Source of the DNA: an uncultured Actinomycetes bacterium | Lineage (GTDB): Bacteria > Actinomycetota > Actinomycetes > Nanopelagicales > Nanopelagicaceae | DNA: 64,000 bases | Assembly (NCBI GenBank): GCA_937876245.1 | Contig: CALEGP010000016.1 | Span: forward strand, 36,284-100,283 | Reading direction: 5' to 3' | Shown: positions 44,002-53,367 of the stretch, in pieces | Position numbering within the stretch: position 1 is the stretch's first letter | Layout of the letters: every line of letters starts with the position of its first letter | Notes under the pieces: generated by a model | The model's input: the letters and a program-made list of their open reading frames with translations, nothing else | Database searches by the model: none | What the model was told of the DNA's origin: nothing | Program-made: the position numbers and the translations under genes

Positions 44002-46257
44002 TTAAACGATACTGGTGGATGCGCGACGATTGCGAACTAGCGCATAAATGATCACTAGGGTTGCAAAAAAGGCAATTGCCTTCGAGTAACCCGCATTATC
44101 GTTTAGTGCAAATCCAACAATTGCTGGTGTAACCAGAAGGCCAACCAAGTTCATAACTTTGATTAGCGGGTTAATTGCAGGACCGGCGGTATCTTTAAAT
44201 GGATCTCCGACTGTATCTCCAACAATTGTTGCGTGGTGGGCTTCAGAACCTTTGCCACCGTAGTTTCCATCTTCAACCATCTTCTTCGCGTTATCCCATG
44301 CGCCACCAGAGTTTGAAAGAAATACGGCCATTAGCGTTCCAGTACCAATTGCGCCAGCAAGGTATGCGCCGAGTGCGCCAACACCCAATCCAAACCCAAC
44401 TGCTATTGGTGCCATTACTGCAAGCAAACCAGGTGTAACTAATTCGCGCAGTGAATCGCGGGTACAGATATCTACTACTCGACCATATTCTGGTTTTTCA
44501 GTACCCTTCATAATTCCAGGATGTAATCTGAATTGTTCGCGGACTTCATATACGACCGCACTCGCTGCACGAGAAACAGCATTAATTGCAAGCCCAGAGA
44601 ACATAAATACAACTGCCGATCCAATAATTAATCCCACGAGGTTGCGAGGATCTGCGACATCTAGAATTCCTTGGTATTGAAGTCCTACTTCGGCGTCACC
44701 GACAGCCTTTCTGGCAGCTTCTTTAATGGCAGCTGTGAATGCGCCAAAGAGAGCAGTGGCCGCAAGTACGGCTGTTGCAATAGCAATTCCTTTAGTGATT
44801 GCTTTCGTTGTGTTACCAACAGCATCAAGTGAGGTAAGAATTTGGGCACCTTCGCCAGTTACATCTCCAGACATTTCGGCAATCCCCTGCGCATTATCTG
44901 AAATAGGGCCGAAGGTATCCATGGCCACGATTACACCAACGGTTGTAAGTAGGCCAGTTCCTGCAAGTGCTACAGCAAATAGCGAAAGAACTGTAGACCC
45001 TGCGCCAAGTAAAAATGCACCGAATACTGCTGCTGCAATTAATAGGGCTGAGTAAACTGCTGATTCAAAGCCAATTGATATACCGGCAAGAAGTACAGTA
45101 GCTGCGCCGGTTTTTGAAGAAGCAGCAACGTCATTTACAGGGCGCTTGCCAACTTCTGTGAAGAAACCAGTTAGTAGTTGAATTGCGGCGGCAAGTAAAA
45201 TTCCTATTAGTACTGCGCCAATTGCTAAGACTCTAGGGTTAACATCAACGGCTGCTGCTTCAGTTGTTAGACCTGACATTTGCTGAAGCGAAGCTGGAAG
45301 GTATGTATATGTAGCAAATGCAACCAATATGGCAGAAATAATTGCTGACATAAAAAACGAACGATTGATTGCTTGCATAGCTGATTTATCGGTTGGGCGA
45401 AGTCTGGTAATAAAGATTCCAATAATCGCGGTAACAATTCCAATTGCAGGAACAATAAGTGGGAAAATTAGGCCAGCATCTCCAAAACCTGCTTTACCAA
45501 GAATCAGTGCTGCTACAAGAGTTACGGCATAGGACTCGAATAAGTCAGCCGCCATGCCAGCACAGTCTCCAACATTATCTCCAACATTGTCCGCAATGGT
45601 CGCAGGATTGCGAGGATCATCTTCAGGAATTCCTTGTTCAACTTTTCCTACAAGGTCGGCTCCAACATCTGCTGCTTTTGTAAAGATTCCACCGCCGACA
45701 CGCATGAACATCGCGAGCATCGCTGCACCAAAACCAAAGCCTTCAAGAACTGATGGGGCATTTTCACGGTAAATAGCAACAACAAGCGAAGCGCCAAAGA
45801 GTCCTAGGCCCACGGTTGTCATGCCAACTACACCGCCCGTGCGGAACGCAATTTTTACCGCCTTCTCAGCTGATTTTTGACGGGCTGCTTCTGCAACACG
45901 GACGTTCGCTCTAACTGCAAGCCACATACCGTTATATCCAACAGCTGCAGAAAATAGTGCGCCGAGCAGAAAGAAGATTGAGCGCCCAAGGCGAATATCA
46001 AACTCCCCTGGTAGGACGAATAGGAGAAAGAAAACTATTCCTACAAAATAGGAAAGTGTCTTAAATTGACGGTTTAAATATGCCGCCGCGCCTTCTTGAA
46101 CGGCTTCAGCAATCTCTTTCATTTTTTCAGTTCCCTCATCGGCAGCAAGCACTTGAGTACGAAGCGCGTAGGCAATTGCGAGGGCTAATAACGAAATACC
46201 TAGAACTAGATATACATAGTTCAAGTTAGAGCCGGTTACATGGACCAGATTTTCCAC
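44002..46257 (-). CDS. hppA: Membrane-bound H+-translocating pyrophosphatase, K+-independent type
   Basis: The 751-residue polytopic protein has the pyrophosphatase catalytic loop DVGADLVGKVEQGIPEDDPR and NVGDNVGDCAGMAADLFE. The subtype motif reads GNTTKAITKG: Lys at the position where K+-dependent enzymes have Ala, and Thr three residues later, which marks the K+-independent H+ pump. It couples PPi hydrolysis to proton export and so saves energy from biosynthesis. The start is GTG 46257 with TAGGAG upstream. It is divergent from the DedA gene. Confidence 0.95.
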   Translation of the reverse strand: MENLVHVTGSNLNYVYLVLGISLLALAIAYALRTQVLAADEGTEKMKEIAEAVQEGAAAYLNRQFKTLSYFVGIVFFLLFVLPGEFDIRLGRSIFFLLGALFSAAVGYNGMWLAVRANVRVAEAARQKSAEKAVKIAFRTGGVVGMTTVGLGLFGASLVVAIYRENAPSVLEGFGFGAAMLAMFMRVGGGIFTKAADVGADLVGKVEQGIPEDDPRNPATIADNVGDNVGDCAGMAADLFESYAVTLVAALILGKAGFGDAGLIFPLIVPAIGIVTAIIGIFITRLRPTDKSAMQAINRSFFMSAIISAILVAFATYTYLPASLQQMSGLTTEAAAVDVNPRVLAIGAVLIGILLAAAIQLLTGFFTEVGKRPVNDVAASSKTGAATVLLAGISIGFESAVYSALLIAAAVFGAFLLGAGSTVLSLFAVALAGTGLLTTVGVIVAMDTFGPISDNAQGIAEMSGDVTGEGAQILTSLDAVGNTTKAITKGIAIATAVLAATALFGAFTAAIKEAARKAVGDAEVGLQYQGILDVADPRNLVGLIIGSAVVFMFSGLAINAVSRAASAVVYEVREQFRLHPGIMKGTEKPEYGRVVDICTRDSLRELVTPGLLAVMAPIAVGFGLGVGALGAYLAGAIGTGTLMAVFLSNSGGAWDNAKKMVEDGNYGGKGSEAHHATIVGDTVGDPFKDTAGPAINPLIKVMNLVGLLVTPAIVGFALNDNAGYSKAIAFFATLVIIYALVRNRRASTSIV

Positions 46258-46387
46258 GAAGATCTCCTATAAATGTACGTCGATGAACATTGAGCCCCAT
46301 TTTTAGAACTCATGAGAACGAAAGATTACACATACAACCACTAGTAGATGCAAATAAATAGGTATGGGCAGGTATATTTGTCAGACT

Positions 46388-47029
46388 ATGGACATTCTTC
46401 ACGCCTTTAATGCTGAGTCAGCGATAAATTCCTTTGGTCTGGCAGGTATATTTCTGATTCTTTTTGTCGAGACCGGGCTACCTGTTGTTATCGGGCTTCC
46501 TGGGGACTCCCTCTTATTTATGGCTGGACTTGCCGCCTCTGGTACCGGCCAGGTTATAAAAATCCACCTACCGCTCCGGGAGTTAGCCATCGGCGCACCA
46601 TTGTTTGCGATTGCTGGCTCTCAGTTTGGCCATTGGTTGGGTTTTACCTACGGCGCTAAATTGTTTGGTCGCGAAAATTCCAAATATTTTAATCCGAAAA
46701 GGTTGAAAACTCTACAAAAATGGATTGATAAGTATGGCGTTGGCAAAATGATTTTCTTGGGTCGTTTTATTCCTGTTATACGTCACTTAGTAAATCCTGC
46801 TGCCGGAATCGCCAGAATGTCGCATCGAAAGTTTTTTGCTTGGAATGTGTTTAGTGCGATTATTTGGACCCAAGGTTTCATTTGGGGAGGGTATGTACTG
46901 GGAGAAAAACTAAAAGGTTCTGTTGACGAGTATGTCTTGCCAATTGTGGCTGCAATTGTAATTATTTCAATTGCGCCTATTATCTGGGAAATCTTCAAAG
47001 AGTGGCGAACTCGAAAAGAGTTGAGTTAG
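46388..47029 (+). CDS. DedA family membrane protein (VTT domain)
   Basis: The product is 213 residues from ATG 46388. The DedA/VTT signature is clear: LFVETGLPVVIGLPGDSLLF near residue 28, and FLGRFIPVIRHLVNPAAGIA near 125, with four to five membrane spans. DedA proteins are linked to undecaprenyl-phosphate or phospholipid flipping. A TATATT box ends 9 nt before the ATG, so the leader is absent or very short. An in-frame ATG at 46364 lies upstream of that box. It ends 1 nt before the convergent pyrE. Confidence 0.9.
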   Translation: MDILHAFNAESAINSFGLAGIFLILFVETGLPVVIGLPGDSLLFMAGLAASGTGQVIKIHLPLRELAIGAPLFAIAGSQFGHWLGFTYGAKLFGRENSKYFNPKRLKTLQKWIDKYGVGKMIFLGRFIPVIRHLVNPAAGIARMSHRKFFAWNVFSAIIWTQGFIWGGYVLGEKLKGSVDEYVLPIVAAIVIISIAPIIWEIFKEWRTRKELS

Positions 47030-47030
47030 T

Positions 47031-47564
47031 TTACAAACCCAAATCTAAAAGTTGATAGGCCGCCAGATAATCAAGACCGTTTTCTGCAATTAGAGGCGCT
47101 GCTCCACGTTCCACAATCACTGCGACGCCAACGACAATTGCTCCTGCTTCTTTCAAAGCTTCTACTGCAGTCATTACAGAACCTCCGGTCGTTGAAGTAT
47201 CTTCAACTGCAAGTACGCGGCGCCCTTTCACATCTGGACCTTCAATTCTGCGTTGCAACCCATGAGCTTTTTCAGCTTTGCGAACAACAAATGAATCCAA
47301 TTTTCTGCCATTTTTTGCCGCAACATGCATCATCGCTGTTGCTACTGGATCTGCGCCGAGCGTAAGTCCGCCAACTGCGTCAAAATCCAAATCTTTAGTT
47401 AGCTCTAACATCACTTCGCCCACAAGTGGTGCTGCTATTGAATCTAATGTCACCTTTCGAAGATCGACGTAGTAATCCGCCTCTTTGCCTGATGACAAAA
47501 TAACTTTTCCATGAACAACTGCTTTTTTCAAAATTTCTTCTTTTAATTTATCCTTGGAATTCAT
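47031..47564 (-). CDS. pyrE: Orotate phosphoribosyltransferase
   Basis: The product is 177 residues from ATG 47564 (AAGG upstream). The PRPP-binding loop VLAVEDTSTTGGSVMTAVEA and the upstream VGGLTLGADPVA match PyrE. The enzyme joins orotate and PRPP to give OMP in pyrimidine synthesis. It lies 9 nt after hspR on the same strand, so it may be read through from the heat-shock operon. Other pyrimidine genes are absent from the window. Confidence 0.93.
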   Translation of the reverse strand: MNSKDKLKEEILKKAVVHGKVILSSGKEADYYVDLRKVTLDSIAAPLVGEVMLELTKDLDFDAVGGLTLGADPVATAMMHVAAKNGRKLDSFVVRKAEKAHGLQRRIEGPDVKGRRVLAVEDTSTTGGSVMTAVEALKEAGAIVVGVAVIVERGAAPLIAENGLDYLAAYQLLDLGL

Positions 47565-47573
47565 AGCCAAACC

Positions 47574-47951
47574 TTAGTCCGCTTCTTTATATAAGACGAT
47601 TGACCGCTTACTCTTCCGAACCAATGATTTAGGTGGATTTGCCTCAATAAGAGCGTCAACTTCTACACGAAGTTTTGCGACTTCAATCGCCATTGAGGCC
47701 ATTGCAGACTCTAACTCCATGATTCTCTTAATTCCTGCGAGGTTTATTCCCTCTCCAACAAGGCGCTGGATGTTTCGGAGTGAAGCAATATCAAGTAACG
47801 AGTACCTGCGACCTCTACCAGATGCTCGGCCCGGAGAAACAAGCCCCAAGCGATCATATTGTCGAAGTGTTTGTGGATGCATTCCAGAAAGTTTTGAAGC
47901 AATAGAAATCACATAAACTGCTTCTTCGTCTGAGTGTTCGTCGTTGCTCAT
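47574..47951 (-). CDS. hspR: Heat-shock repressor HspR (MerR family)
   Basis: The 125-residue protein has the MerR winged helix (VISIASKLSGMHPQTLRQYD, about residues 13-32) and the HspR-typical LGLVSPGRASGRGRRYS. HspR represses dnaK operons by binding HAIR sites with DnaK as co-repressor. Its operon position after dnaJ is the standard actinobacterial one, and a HAIR-like site precedes dnaK at 51299-51319. ATG 47951 lies 2 nt after dnaJ. Confidence 0.94.
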   Translation of the reverse strand: MSNDEHSDEEAVYVISIASKLSGMHPQTLRQYDRLGLVSPGRASGRGRRYSLLDIASLRNIQRLVGEGINLAGIKRIMELESAMASMAIEVAKLRVEVDALIEANPPKSLVRKSKRSIVLYKEAD

Positions 47952-47953
47952 CT

Positions 47954-48883
47954 TTACGCCCCAGCTTTCTGAACTAAATCTTCGCGGGGGTTAAATTCTC
48001 TAGTCGCTTTTGCAAAAGCTTCTAACGCTTCTTTTGCTTTGCCATCGACTCTTTGTGGTACTTGAACTTCAATTGTAACTAACAAATCTCCAACATCTTT
48101 TGCGCTTTTAATGCCTCTACCTTTTACTCGCAAAGTTCTTCCATTTGGGGTTCCTGGCGCGATTCGAACAGTTACCTCATCACCATCAAGAGTTGGAACC
48201 TTTATGTCAGCGCCGAGTGTGGCTTCCGTAAAAGTTACGGGCAGATTCATTAGGAGATTTAATTCGTTTCTCGAAAATACTGGATGTTTAACAACACTTA
48301 CCGTTACATATAGATCTCCTGGACCAGCAGGACCTTGGGCGCCGCGTCCTTTAATTTTTATTCGAGCGCCGTCATTGATTCCTGCGGGGATTCTTGTAGT
48401 TACTACTGCGCCTTTGCTGCCTTGTGGTGAAAGCTTCAGATCAAGTTCAGTCCCGAATATTGAATCTCTGAATGAAATTGTTGTTGTTGCGCTTAAATCG
48501 GCGCCTTTTCTTGGCCCCCGACCCCCGCCAAAAATTGTGCCGAAAATATCTTGGCTGCCGCGTCCGTCACCGAATAAATCTGAAAAATCTGCGCTTTGAA
48601 ATCCGCCGCCGCCAAAGTTTTGACCTCCGGTTGGAACGCGCCCGCTTTTATACGCCTCGCGCATCTCGTCATATTCGGCACGTTTCTTCTCATCCGAGAG
48701 AACCTCGTAGGCCTCAGACACAGATTTGAAGCGCTCCTCTAGTTTCTTATCACCTTTTGTTTTATCCGGGTGTAGCTCTCTTGCTAGTTTTCTGTACTGT
48801 TTTTTCACTGCCGCAGCATCGTCACTCTTTTTGACACCAAGGATTGTATATAAGTCTTTTTCGTATAAATCCTTGGCCGCCAT
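47954..48883 (-). CDS. dnaJ: DnaJ-type co-chaperone lacking the zinc domain
   Basis: The 309-residue protein has a J domain with HPD at residues 38-40, then a Gly/Phe-rich stretch (GGQNFGGGGFQSADF), then the two C-terminal substrate-binding domains. There is no Cys-rich CxxCxGxG zinc domain and in fact no Cys in the protein, so it is a class B (CbpA-like) J protein. It stimulates DnaK ATPase. Genes run dnaK-grpE-dnaJ-hspR with gaps of 2-5 nt or a 4-nt overlap. Confidence 0.94.
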   Translation of the reverse strand: MAAKDLYEKDLYTILGVKKSDDAAAVKKQYRKLARELHPDKTKGDKKLEERFKSVSEAYEVLSDEKKRAEYDEMREAYKSGRVPTGGQNFGGGGFQSADFSDLFGDGRGSQDIFGTIFGGGRGPRKGADLSATTTISFRDSIFGTELDLKLSPQGSKGAVVTTRIPAGINDGARIKIKGRGAQGPAGPGDLYVTVSVVKHPVFSRNELNLLMNLPVTFTEATLGADIKVPTLDGDEVTVRIAPGTPNGRTLRVKGRGIKSAKDVGDLLVTIEVQVPQRVDGKAKEALEAFAKATREFNPREDLVQKAGA

Positions 48884-48888
48884 TTGGT

Positions 48889-49392
48889 TTAACTCTCCGG
48901 ATCAGTAACTGCTACTCGAGCAGGTCGGATAACCCGTTCTTTAAATTTAAATCCAGGCTGGAGTACTTGAGTAACAAGTGTTTCGCTTACATCTGGTGAA
49001 GTTGAATGCATAAGCGCTTCATGAATCATTGGGTTAAAAGATACATTGGCCTCAGAGAATTCAGATAGCCCAAGTTTTTTAGTAATCGTTATTAGCTGAT
49101 CAGCGACCGCTTTGAATCCGCCACTTAATTCGCCGTGTTCGTCCGCTCGCGAAATATCATCTAAAACTGGAATAAGTTCTGATAGGACGATGGCAGTTGT
49201 GATTTCGTTTGCTGTAATCCGATCACGATCTACGCGCTTTCGATAATTTGCATACTCAGCTTGCACACGCTGCAAATCTGAAGTTAGTACAGCGACTTCG
49301 TCCAATTCAACATCAACCAAAGCTTCGTTCACTGCATCAGAGAGCTCTTGATTTGAACTCTCTGATGCTGTGTTTTCAGAATCTAAAGTCAC
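48889..49392 (-). CDS. grpE: Nucleotide exchange factor GrpE
   Basis: The 167-residue protein has a low-complexity acidic N-terminus and the GrpE coiled-coil ([19 protein letters not shown], about 42-60). The C-terminal beta domain has [10 protein letters not shown] and [19 protein letters not shown]. It releases ADP from DnaK. The GTG start at 49392 overlaps the dnaK stop by 4 nt, giving coupled translation. Confidence 0.94.
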   Translation of the reverse strand: MTLDSENTASESSNQELSDAVNEALVDVELDEVAVLTSDLQRVQAEYANYRKRVDRDRITANEITTAIVLSELIPVLDDISRADEHGELSGGFKAVADQLITITKKLGLSEFSEANVSFNPMIHEALMHSTSPDVSETLVTQVLQPGFKFKERVIRPARVAVTDPES

Positions 49393-51212
49393 TTGCTTTC
49401 TTCAACAATCTCAGCATCTTCCACGCCATCATCTGCTTGTGGAGTCTCTGCTTCGGTTGCATTAGCTGCATAAAGTGCGGCGCCTAGCTGTTGTGATAGT
49501 TCGCTAACCTTCTCGCTTCCAGATTTAATTGCTCCAAGATCTGTTCCATCCAAGGCTTGTTTTAAATCTGCGACTGCAGCTTCAACTTCACTGCGCTTCT
49601 CCGCATTTTCACCCTCAGTAAATTTTTCCGCATTTTCTTTTAGGAATTTTTCAGTTTGATAGACAAGCCCATCGCCTGCATTTCTAACTTCGGCTTCTTC
49701 GCGACGTTGCTTATCTTCATCAGCATGTGCTTCAGCATCCTTCATCATACGATCAATCTCTTCCTTGGAGAGAGCTGATCCACCAGTAATGGTCATTGAC
49801 TGCTCTTTGCCAGTTCCAAGATCTTTTGCAGATACATGAACTATTCCGTTTGCATCAATATCGAAAGTTACTTCAACTTGGGGAATTCCGCGAGGTGCCG
49901 GAGCAATACCGGTTAGTTCAAACATGCCCAAACGCTTGTTGTAAGCGGCCATTTCTCGTTCACCTTGGAAGGCTTGGATTTGGACCGCGGGTTGGTTGTC
50001 GTCGGCTGTTGTGAATATTTCAGAACGTTTAGTCGGAATTGTTGTGTTGCGTTCAATCAGCTTAGTCATAACTCCGCCTTTGGTTTCAATACCAAGTGAA
50101 AGTGGGGTTACATCAAGTAGTAAGACATCTTTGACTTCACCTTTTAGAACACCTGCTTGTAGTGCTGCGCCAACCGCAACAACTTCATCCGGGTTAACCC
50201 CCTTATTAGGTTCTTTGCCGCCGGTTAAGTCTCTAACTAAATCAACAACTGCTGGCATTCGGGTTGAGCCGCCAACCAAAACAACGCTATGAATGTCGGC
50301 TATTGGGATCCCAGCATCCTTAAGTACTGCCTGGAATGGTTTCTTACAACGTTCCAAAAGATCGGCGGTTAGTCCTTGGAATTGTGAACGAGTGATTGTT
50401 TCATCCAAGAAAAGAGGATTCTTTTCAGTATCCACTGTTATGTATGGCAAGTTAATTGATGTCTGTTGTGATGACGACAATTCAATCTTTGCTTTTTCAG
50501 CGGCCTCACGTACGCGCTGCATAGCCATTTTATCTTTCGTTAAATCAATTCCGTTTTTAGCAGCAAATGTTTTAACTAAGTGATCGACTAGTGACTGATC
50601 CCAGTCATCGCCCCCAAGGTGGTTATCGCCATTAGTTGCCTTAACTTCAACAACACCGTCGCCGATTTCTAGAAGAGAAACATCGAATGTTCCCCCACCA
50701 AGATCGAATACCAAAATAGTTTGTTCGATCTCGCCTTTATCTAGACCATATGCGAGCGCTGCGGCTGTAGGCTCGTTAACAATACGCAAAACATTAAGTC
50801 CTGCGATTTCGCCAGCTTCTTTTGTGGCTTGACGTTGTGCATCATTAAAGTAGGCAGGAACAGTAATTACTGCATCTGTAACGGTGTCGCCAAGAAAACT
50901 TTCAGCATCGCGCTTCAACTTCATTAATATGCGGGCGCTTATTTCTTGTGGGGTGTACTTTTTCCCATCAATATCAATATTCCAGGCGGTGCCCATGTGT
51001 CGTTTTACTGAACGGATTGTGCGCTCTACGTTGGTAACTGATTGACGTTTTGCCACTTCACCAACAAGGACTTCGCCATTTTTAGCGAAAGCAACAATCG
51101 ATGGAGTTGTGCGGGCGCCCTCAGCGTTGGTAATAACAGATGGCTCGCCGCCCTCTAATACCGATACACAGCTGTTTGTTGTTCCTAGGTCGATTCCTAC
51201 TGATCTGGCCAT
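49389..51212 (-). CDS. dnaK: Chaperone DnaK (Hsp70)
   Basis: The 607-residue Hsp70 starts [20 protein letters not shown], with Hsp70 signatures [30 protein letters not shown] block [16 protein letters not shown] and [17 protein letters not shown]. The substrate domain and an acidic tail ([14 protein letters not shown]) complete it. It is the first gene of dnaK-grpE-dnaJ-hspR. ATG 51212 is preceded by AAAAGGAG. Upstream lie a TTGACA -35 and a HAIR-like inverted repeat, so heat induction by loss of HspR repression is expected. Confidence 0.97.
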   Translation of the reverse strand: MARSVGIDLGTTNSCVSVLEGGEPSVITNAEGARTTPSIVAFAKNGEVLVGEVAKRQSVTNVERTIRSVKRHMGTAWNIDIDGKKYTPQEISARILMKLKRDAESFLGDTVTDAVITVPAYFNDAQRQATKEAGEIAGLNVLRIVNEPTAAALAYGLDKGEIEQTILVFDLGGGTFDVSLLEIGDGVVEVKATNGDNHLGGDDWDQSLVDHLVKTFAAKNGIDLTKDKMAMQRVREAAEKAKIELSSSQQTSINLPYITVDTEKNPLFLDETITRSQFQGLTADLLERCKKPFQAVLKDAGIPIADIHSVVLVGGSTRMPAVVDLVRDLTGGKEPNKGVNPDEVVAVGAALQAGVLKGEVKDVLLLDVTPLSLGIETKGGVMTKLIERNTTIPTKRSEIFTTADDNQPAVQIQAFQGEREMAAYNKRLGMFELTGIAPAPRGIPQVEVTFDIDANGIVHVSAKDLGTGKEQSMTITGGSALSKEEIDRMMKDAEAHADEDKQRREEAEVRNAGDGLVYQTEKFLKENAEKFTEGENAEKRSEVEAAVADLKQALDGTDLGAIKSGSEKVSELSQQLGAALYAANATEAETPQADDGVEDAEIVEESK

Positions 51213-51289
51213 TTTTTCTCCTTTTTTCTTTGAATTTCAGCCTGTTCTTTATCCGGCTATGGTCGAATTCTTCTCCTTGAGTCGCATCT

Positions 51290-51295
51290 TGTCAA
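51290..51295 (-). promoter_or_regulatory. -35 element of the dnaK promoter
   Basis: On the minus strand this is a perfect TTGACA, 78 nt upstream of the dnaK start and between the HAIR-like repeat and a lone CTTGAGT half-site (51276-51282 on the plus strand). The matching -10 (AGAATT-like, 17-18 nt away) is weaker. Confidence 0.5.
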
Positions 51296-51298
51296 AAG

Positions 51299-51319
51299 AT
51301 TGAGTCGACCTGGCTCAAG
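51299..51319. promoter_or_regulatory. HAIR-like HspR operator upstream of dnaK
   Basis: ATTGAGT-N7-GCTCAAG matches the known HAIR consensus CTTGAGT-N7-ACTCAAG at 12 of 14 arm positions with exactly the right spacer. It lies just upstream of the dnaK -35. A further exact half-site CTTGAGT lies at 51276-51282. Confidence 0.85.
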
Positions 51320-51393
51320 TTAACTTAGTTAGGTAACGCCAGTTTCCTCACGGATATTCCCGGGATAGCTGGGCTCTGGGCGCACATCCCCCT

Positions 51394-51399
51394 TAGCCT
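51394..51399 (+). promoter_or_regulatory. -10 box of a leaderless promoter for the Fe-S reductase gene
   Basis: TAGCCT is followed by six bases and then ATG 51406, with no ribosome-binding site. Confidence 0.5.
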
Positions 51400-51405
51400 T
51401 CACTT

Positions 51406-53367
51406 ATGAAATTTCTTGCAATCCTTCTCTATGTTTTAACGTTTTTTGCTCTTGGTAGCTTCGCTTATCGTGGGCGGGAAATGTTTCGCCGAATTTCAGT
51501 TGGCCAAAGTGACCCATCACGTTTCCTAAATAAAGGGGAGCGGGCGAAAGCGATGGCTAAGGAGGTGCTGTTCCACACCAAAATGCTCCGTTTCACAGGC
51601 TCTGGGATTGCGCATTGGTTTGTCATGATTGGCTTCGTGGCACTTTTTGGAACTTTGTTGACTGCTTACGGCCAAGTAATTAATTCCTCCTTCCAACTTC
51701 CTTTGCTTGGAGGTTGGAGCCCTTACCGATATTTTGTTTTAGCAATCTCTTGGTCTACTGGGGTCGGTATTGTTGCTTTAATAGGAATCCGTCAGGCCAC
51801 GAGGTTTTTCCATAAAGGGCGGACTTCTAGATTTCTTGGCTCAAAATCTTTGAAAGCTTATTATATTGAAGCTACGATTTTAGTAATTGTAGTTTGTGTT
51901 ATTTTTCTGGATTACTTTGAACATCAGTACTACATAAATTCAACTGCTGTCCAAACTGTAGCCGCGATTAAAATTTGGGTTTCTGTTATGTGGTTCCTTG
52001 TTATCTCCAATGATTTAACGATGGGGGTTGCTTGGCACCGATTCTTGGCACCGATAAATATATTCTTCAAACGCAACCTCGATTCCGAGCCAGCCCTTGG
52101 CCCCTTGCCAGAAATGATTTCTCATGGTGTGCCAATTAATTTTGAAGACCCTAAAGATGACGATGTTTTTGGTATTGGAAAGAGTGCGGATATCTCTTGG
52201 AAAGGCCTACTTGATATGGCCAGTTGTACTGAATGCGGTCGTTGCCAGTCGCAATGTCCGGCCTGGCATACCGATAAGCCGCTATCTCCAAAGCTTCTAA
52301 TTATGGCAATGCGAGATCACGCTCTCGTTAATGTCTCGAGTGAGGAGCCTATTGTTGGAAATGTAATTTCCCCTGATGTCTTATGGTCCTGCACAAGTTG
52401 CGGTGCCTGTGTTGAAGAGTGCCCTGTAGATATCGAACATATTGACCATATTGTTAACATGCGCAGATACCAAGTGCTTGTCGAGTCAGAATTCCCCACG
52501 GAACTTGGTGCCACATTTAGAAATCTAGAGAAAACTGGAAACCCTTGGGGTGCAAATAAAGCCGATCGAAGTGCTTGGATAGCTGAATGTGATTTCCCAA
52601 TTACGGTTATTGAGAAGCAAATTCCTGAGGATGTTGAGTATCTCTTCTGGGTTGGGTGCGCTGGCGCTTTTGAAGAACGCGCAAAGAAAACTACAAAAGC
52701 TGTGGCTGAGTTGTTGTACATGGCTGGAACTTCATTTGGGGTATTGGGTGAACGGGAGACTTGCAGTGGGGACCCAGCTCGTCGAGCGGGAAATGAATTC
52801 TTGTACCAAATACTTTCTAAAGAGAATATTGAAACCCTAGAGCAAACTTTCGGTTCGCGCGGAGTTAAGAAAGTTGTAGTTACCTGCCCTCATTGTTTTA
52901 CAACGATAGGCCGTGATTACAAACAACAGGGTTTTGAGTTGCAAATGGTTCACCACACACAATTACTAAACCAGTTAATTAAAGAAGGCAGATTAAAGAC
53001 ATCACCACATAAAAGTGATGCGACTCTGACTTATCATGATCCTTGTTATTTAGGTCGCCACAACCAGATCTACCAACCACCTCGCGAACTCCTTGAGTCA
53101 ACAGGGGTTGAAGTTGTTGAAATGCCACGAAACCAAGAGCGCTCATTTTGTTGTGGAGCTGGGGGTGGCAGAATGTGGTTGGAAGAAACTATCGGCACCA
53201 GAATAAATTTAAATCGTGTTGATGAGGCAATCTCAACTGGTGCTAAAGAAGTTGCTGTCGCATGTCCATTCTGTCGAATTATGGTTGGAGATGGTGTGGT
53301 GGCCAGAGAGTCGGATATCAATGTTCTAGATGTTGCTCAAGTTCTTTTAAGAAATATCAAAACATAG
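51406..53367 (+). CDS. Membrane-anchored Fe-S/CCG-domain reductase (HdrD/GlpC-like)
   Basis: The 653-residue protein has about five N-terminal membrane spans (residues 1-215), resembling a nitrate-reductase gamma-type haem anchor. Two 4Fe-4S clusters follow: CTECGRCQSQCP (about 275) and CTSCGACVEECP (about 330). Two CCG domains complete it, with DPCYLGRHN and CCGAGGGRMW in the second. This is the layout of actinobacterial iron-sulfur-binding reductases related to heterodisulfide reductase subunit D. It probably passes electrons between a cytoplasmic donor and the quinone pool; the donor is unknown. The 3' end overlaps the convergent rhomboid gene by 31 nt. Confidence 0.88.
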   Translation: MKFLAILLYVLTFFALGSFAYRGREMFRRISVGQSDPSRFLNKGERAKAMAKEVLFHTKMLRFTGSGIAHWFVMIGFVALFGTLLTAYGQVINSSFQLPLLGGWSPYRYFVLAISWSTGVGIVALIGIRQATRFFHKGRTSRFLGSKSLKAYYIEATILVIVVCVIFLDYFEHQYYINSTAVQTVAAIKIWVSVMWFLVISNDLTMGVAWHRFLAPINIFFKRNLDSEPALGPLPEMISHGVPINFEDPKDDDVFGIGKSADISWKGLLDMASCTECGRCQSQCPAWHTDKPLSPKLLIMAMRDHALVNVSSEEPIVGNVISPDVLWSCTSCGACVEECPVDIEHIDHIVNMRRYQVLVESEFPTELGATFRNLEKTGNPWGANKADRSAWIAECDFPITVIEKQIPEDVEYLFWVGCAGAFEERAKKTTKAVAELLYMAGTSFGVLGERETCSGDPARRAGNEFLYQILSKENIETLEQTFGSRGVKKVVVTCPHCFTTIGRDYKQQGFELQMVHHTQLLNQLIKEGRLKTSPHKSDATLTYHDPCYLGRHNQIYQPPRELLESTGVEVVEMPRNQERSFCCGAGGGRMWLEETIGTRINLNRVDEAISTGAKEVAVACPFCRIMVGDGVVARESDINVLDVAQVLLRNIKT

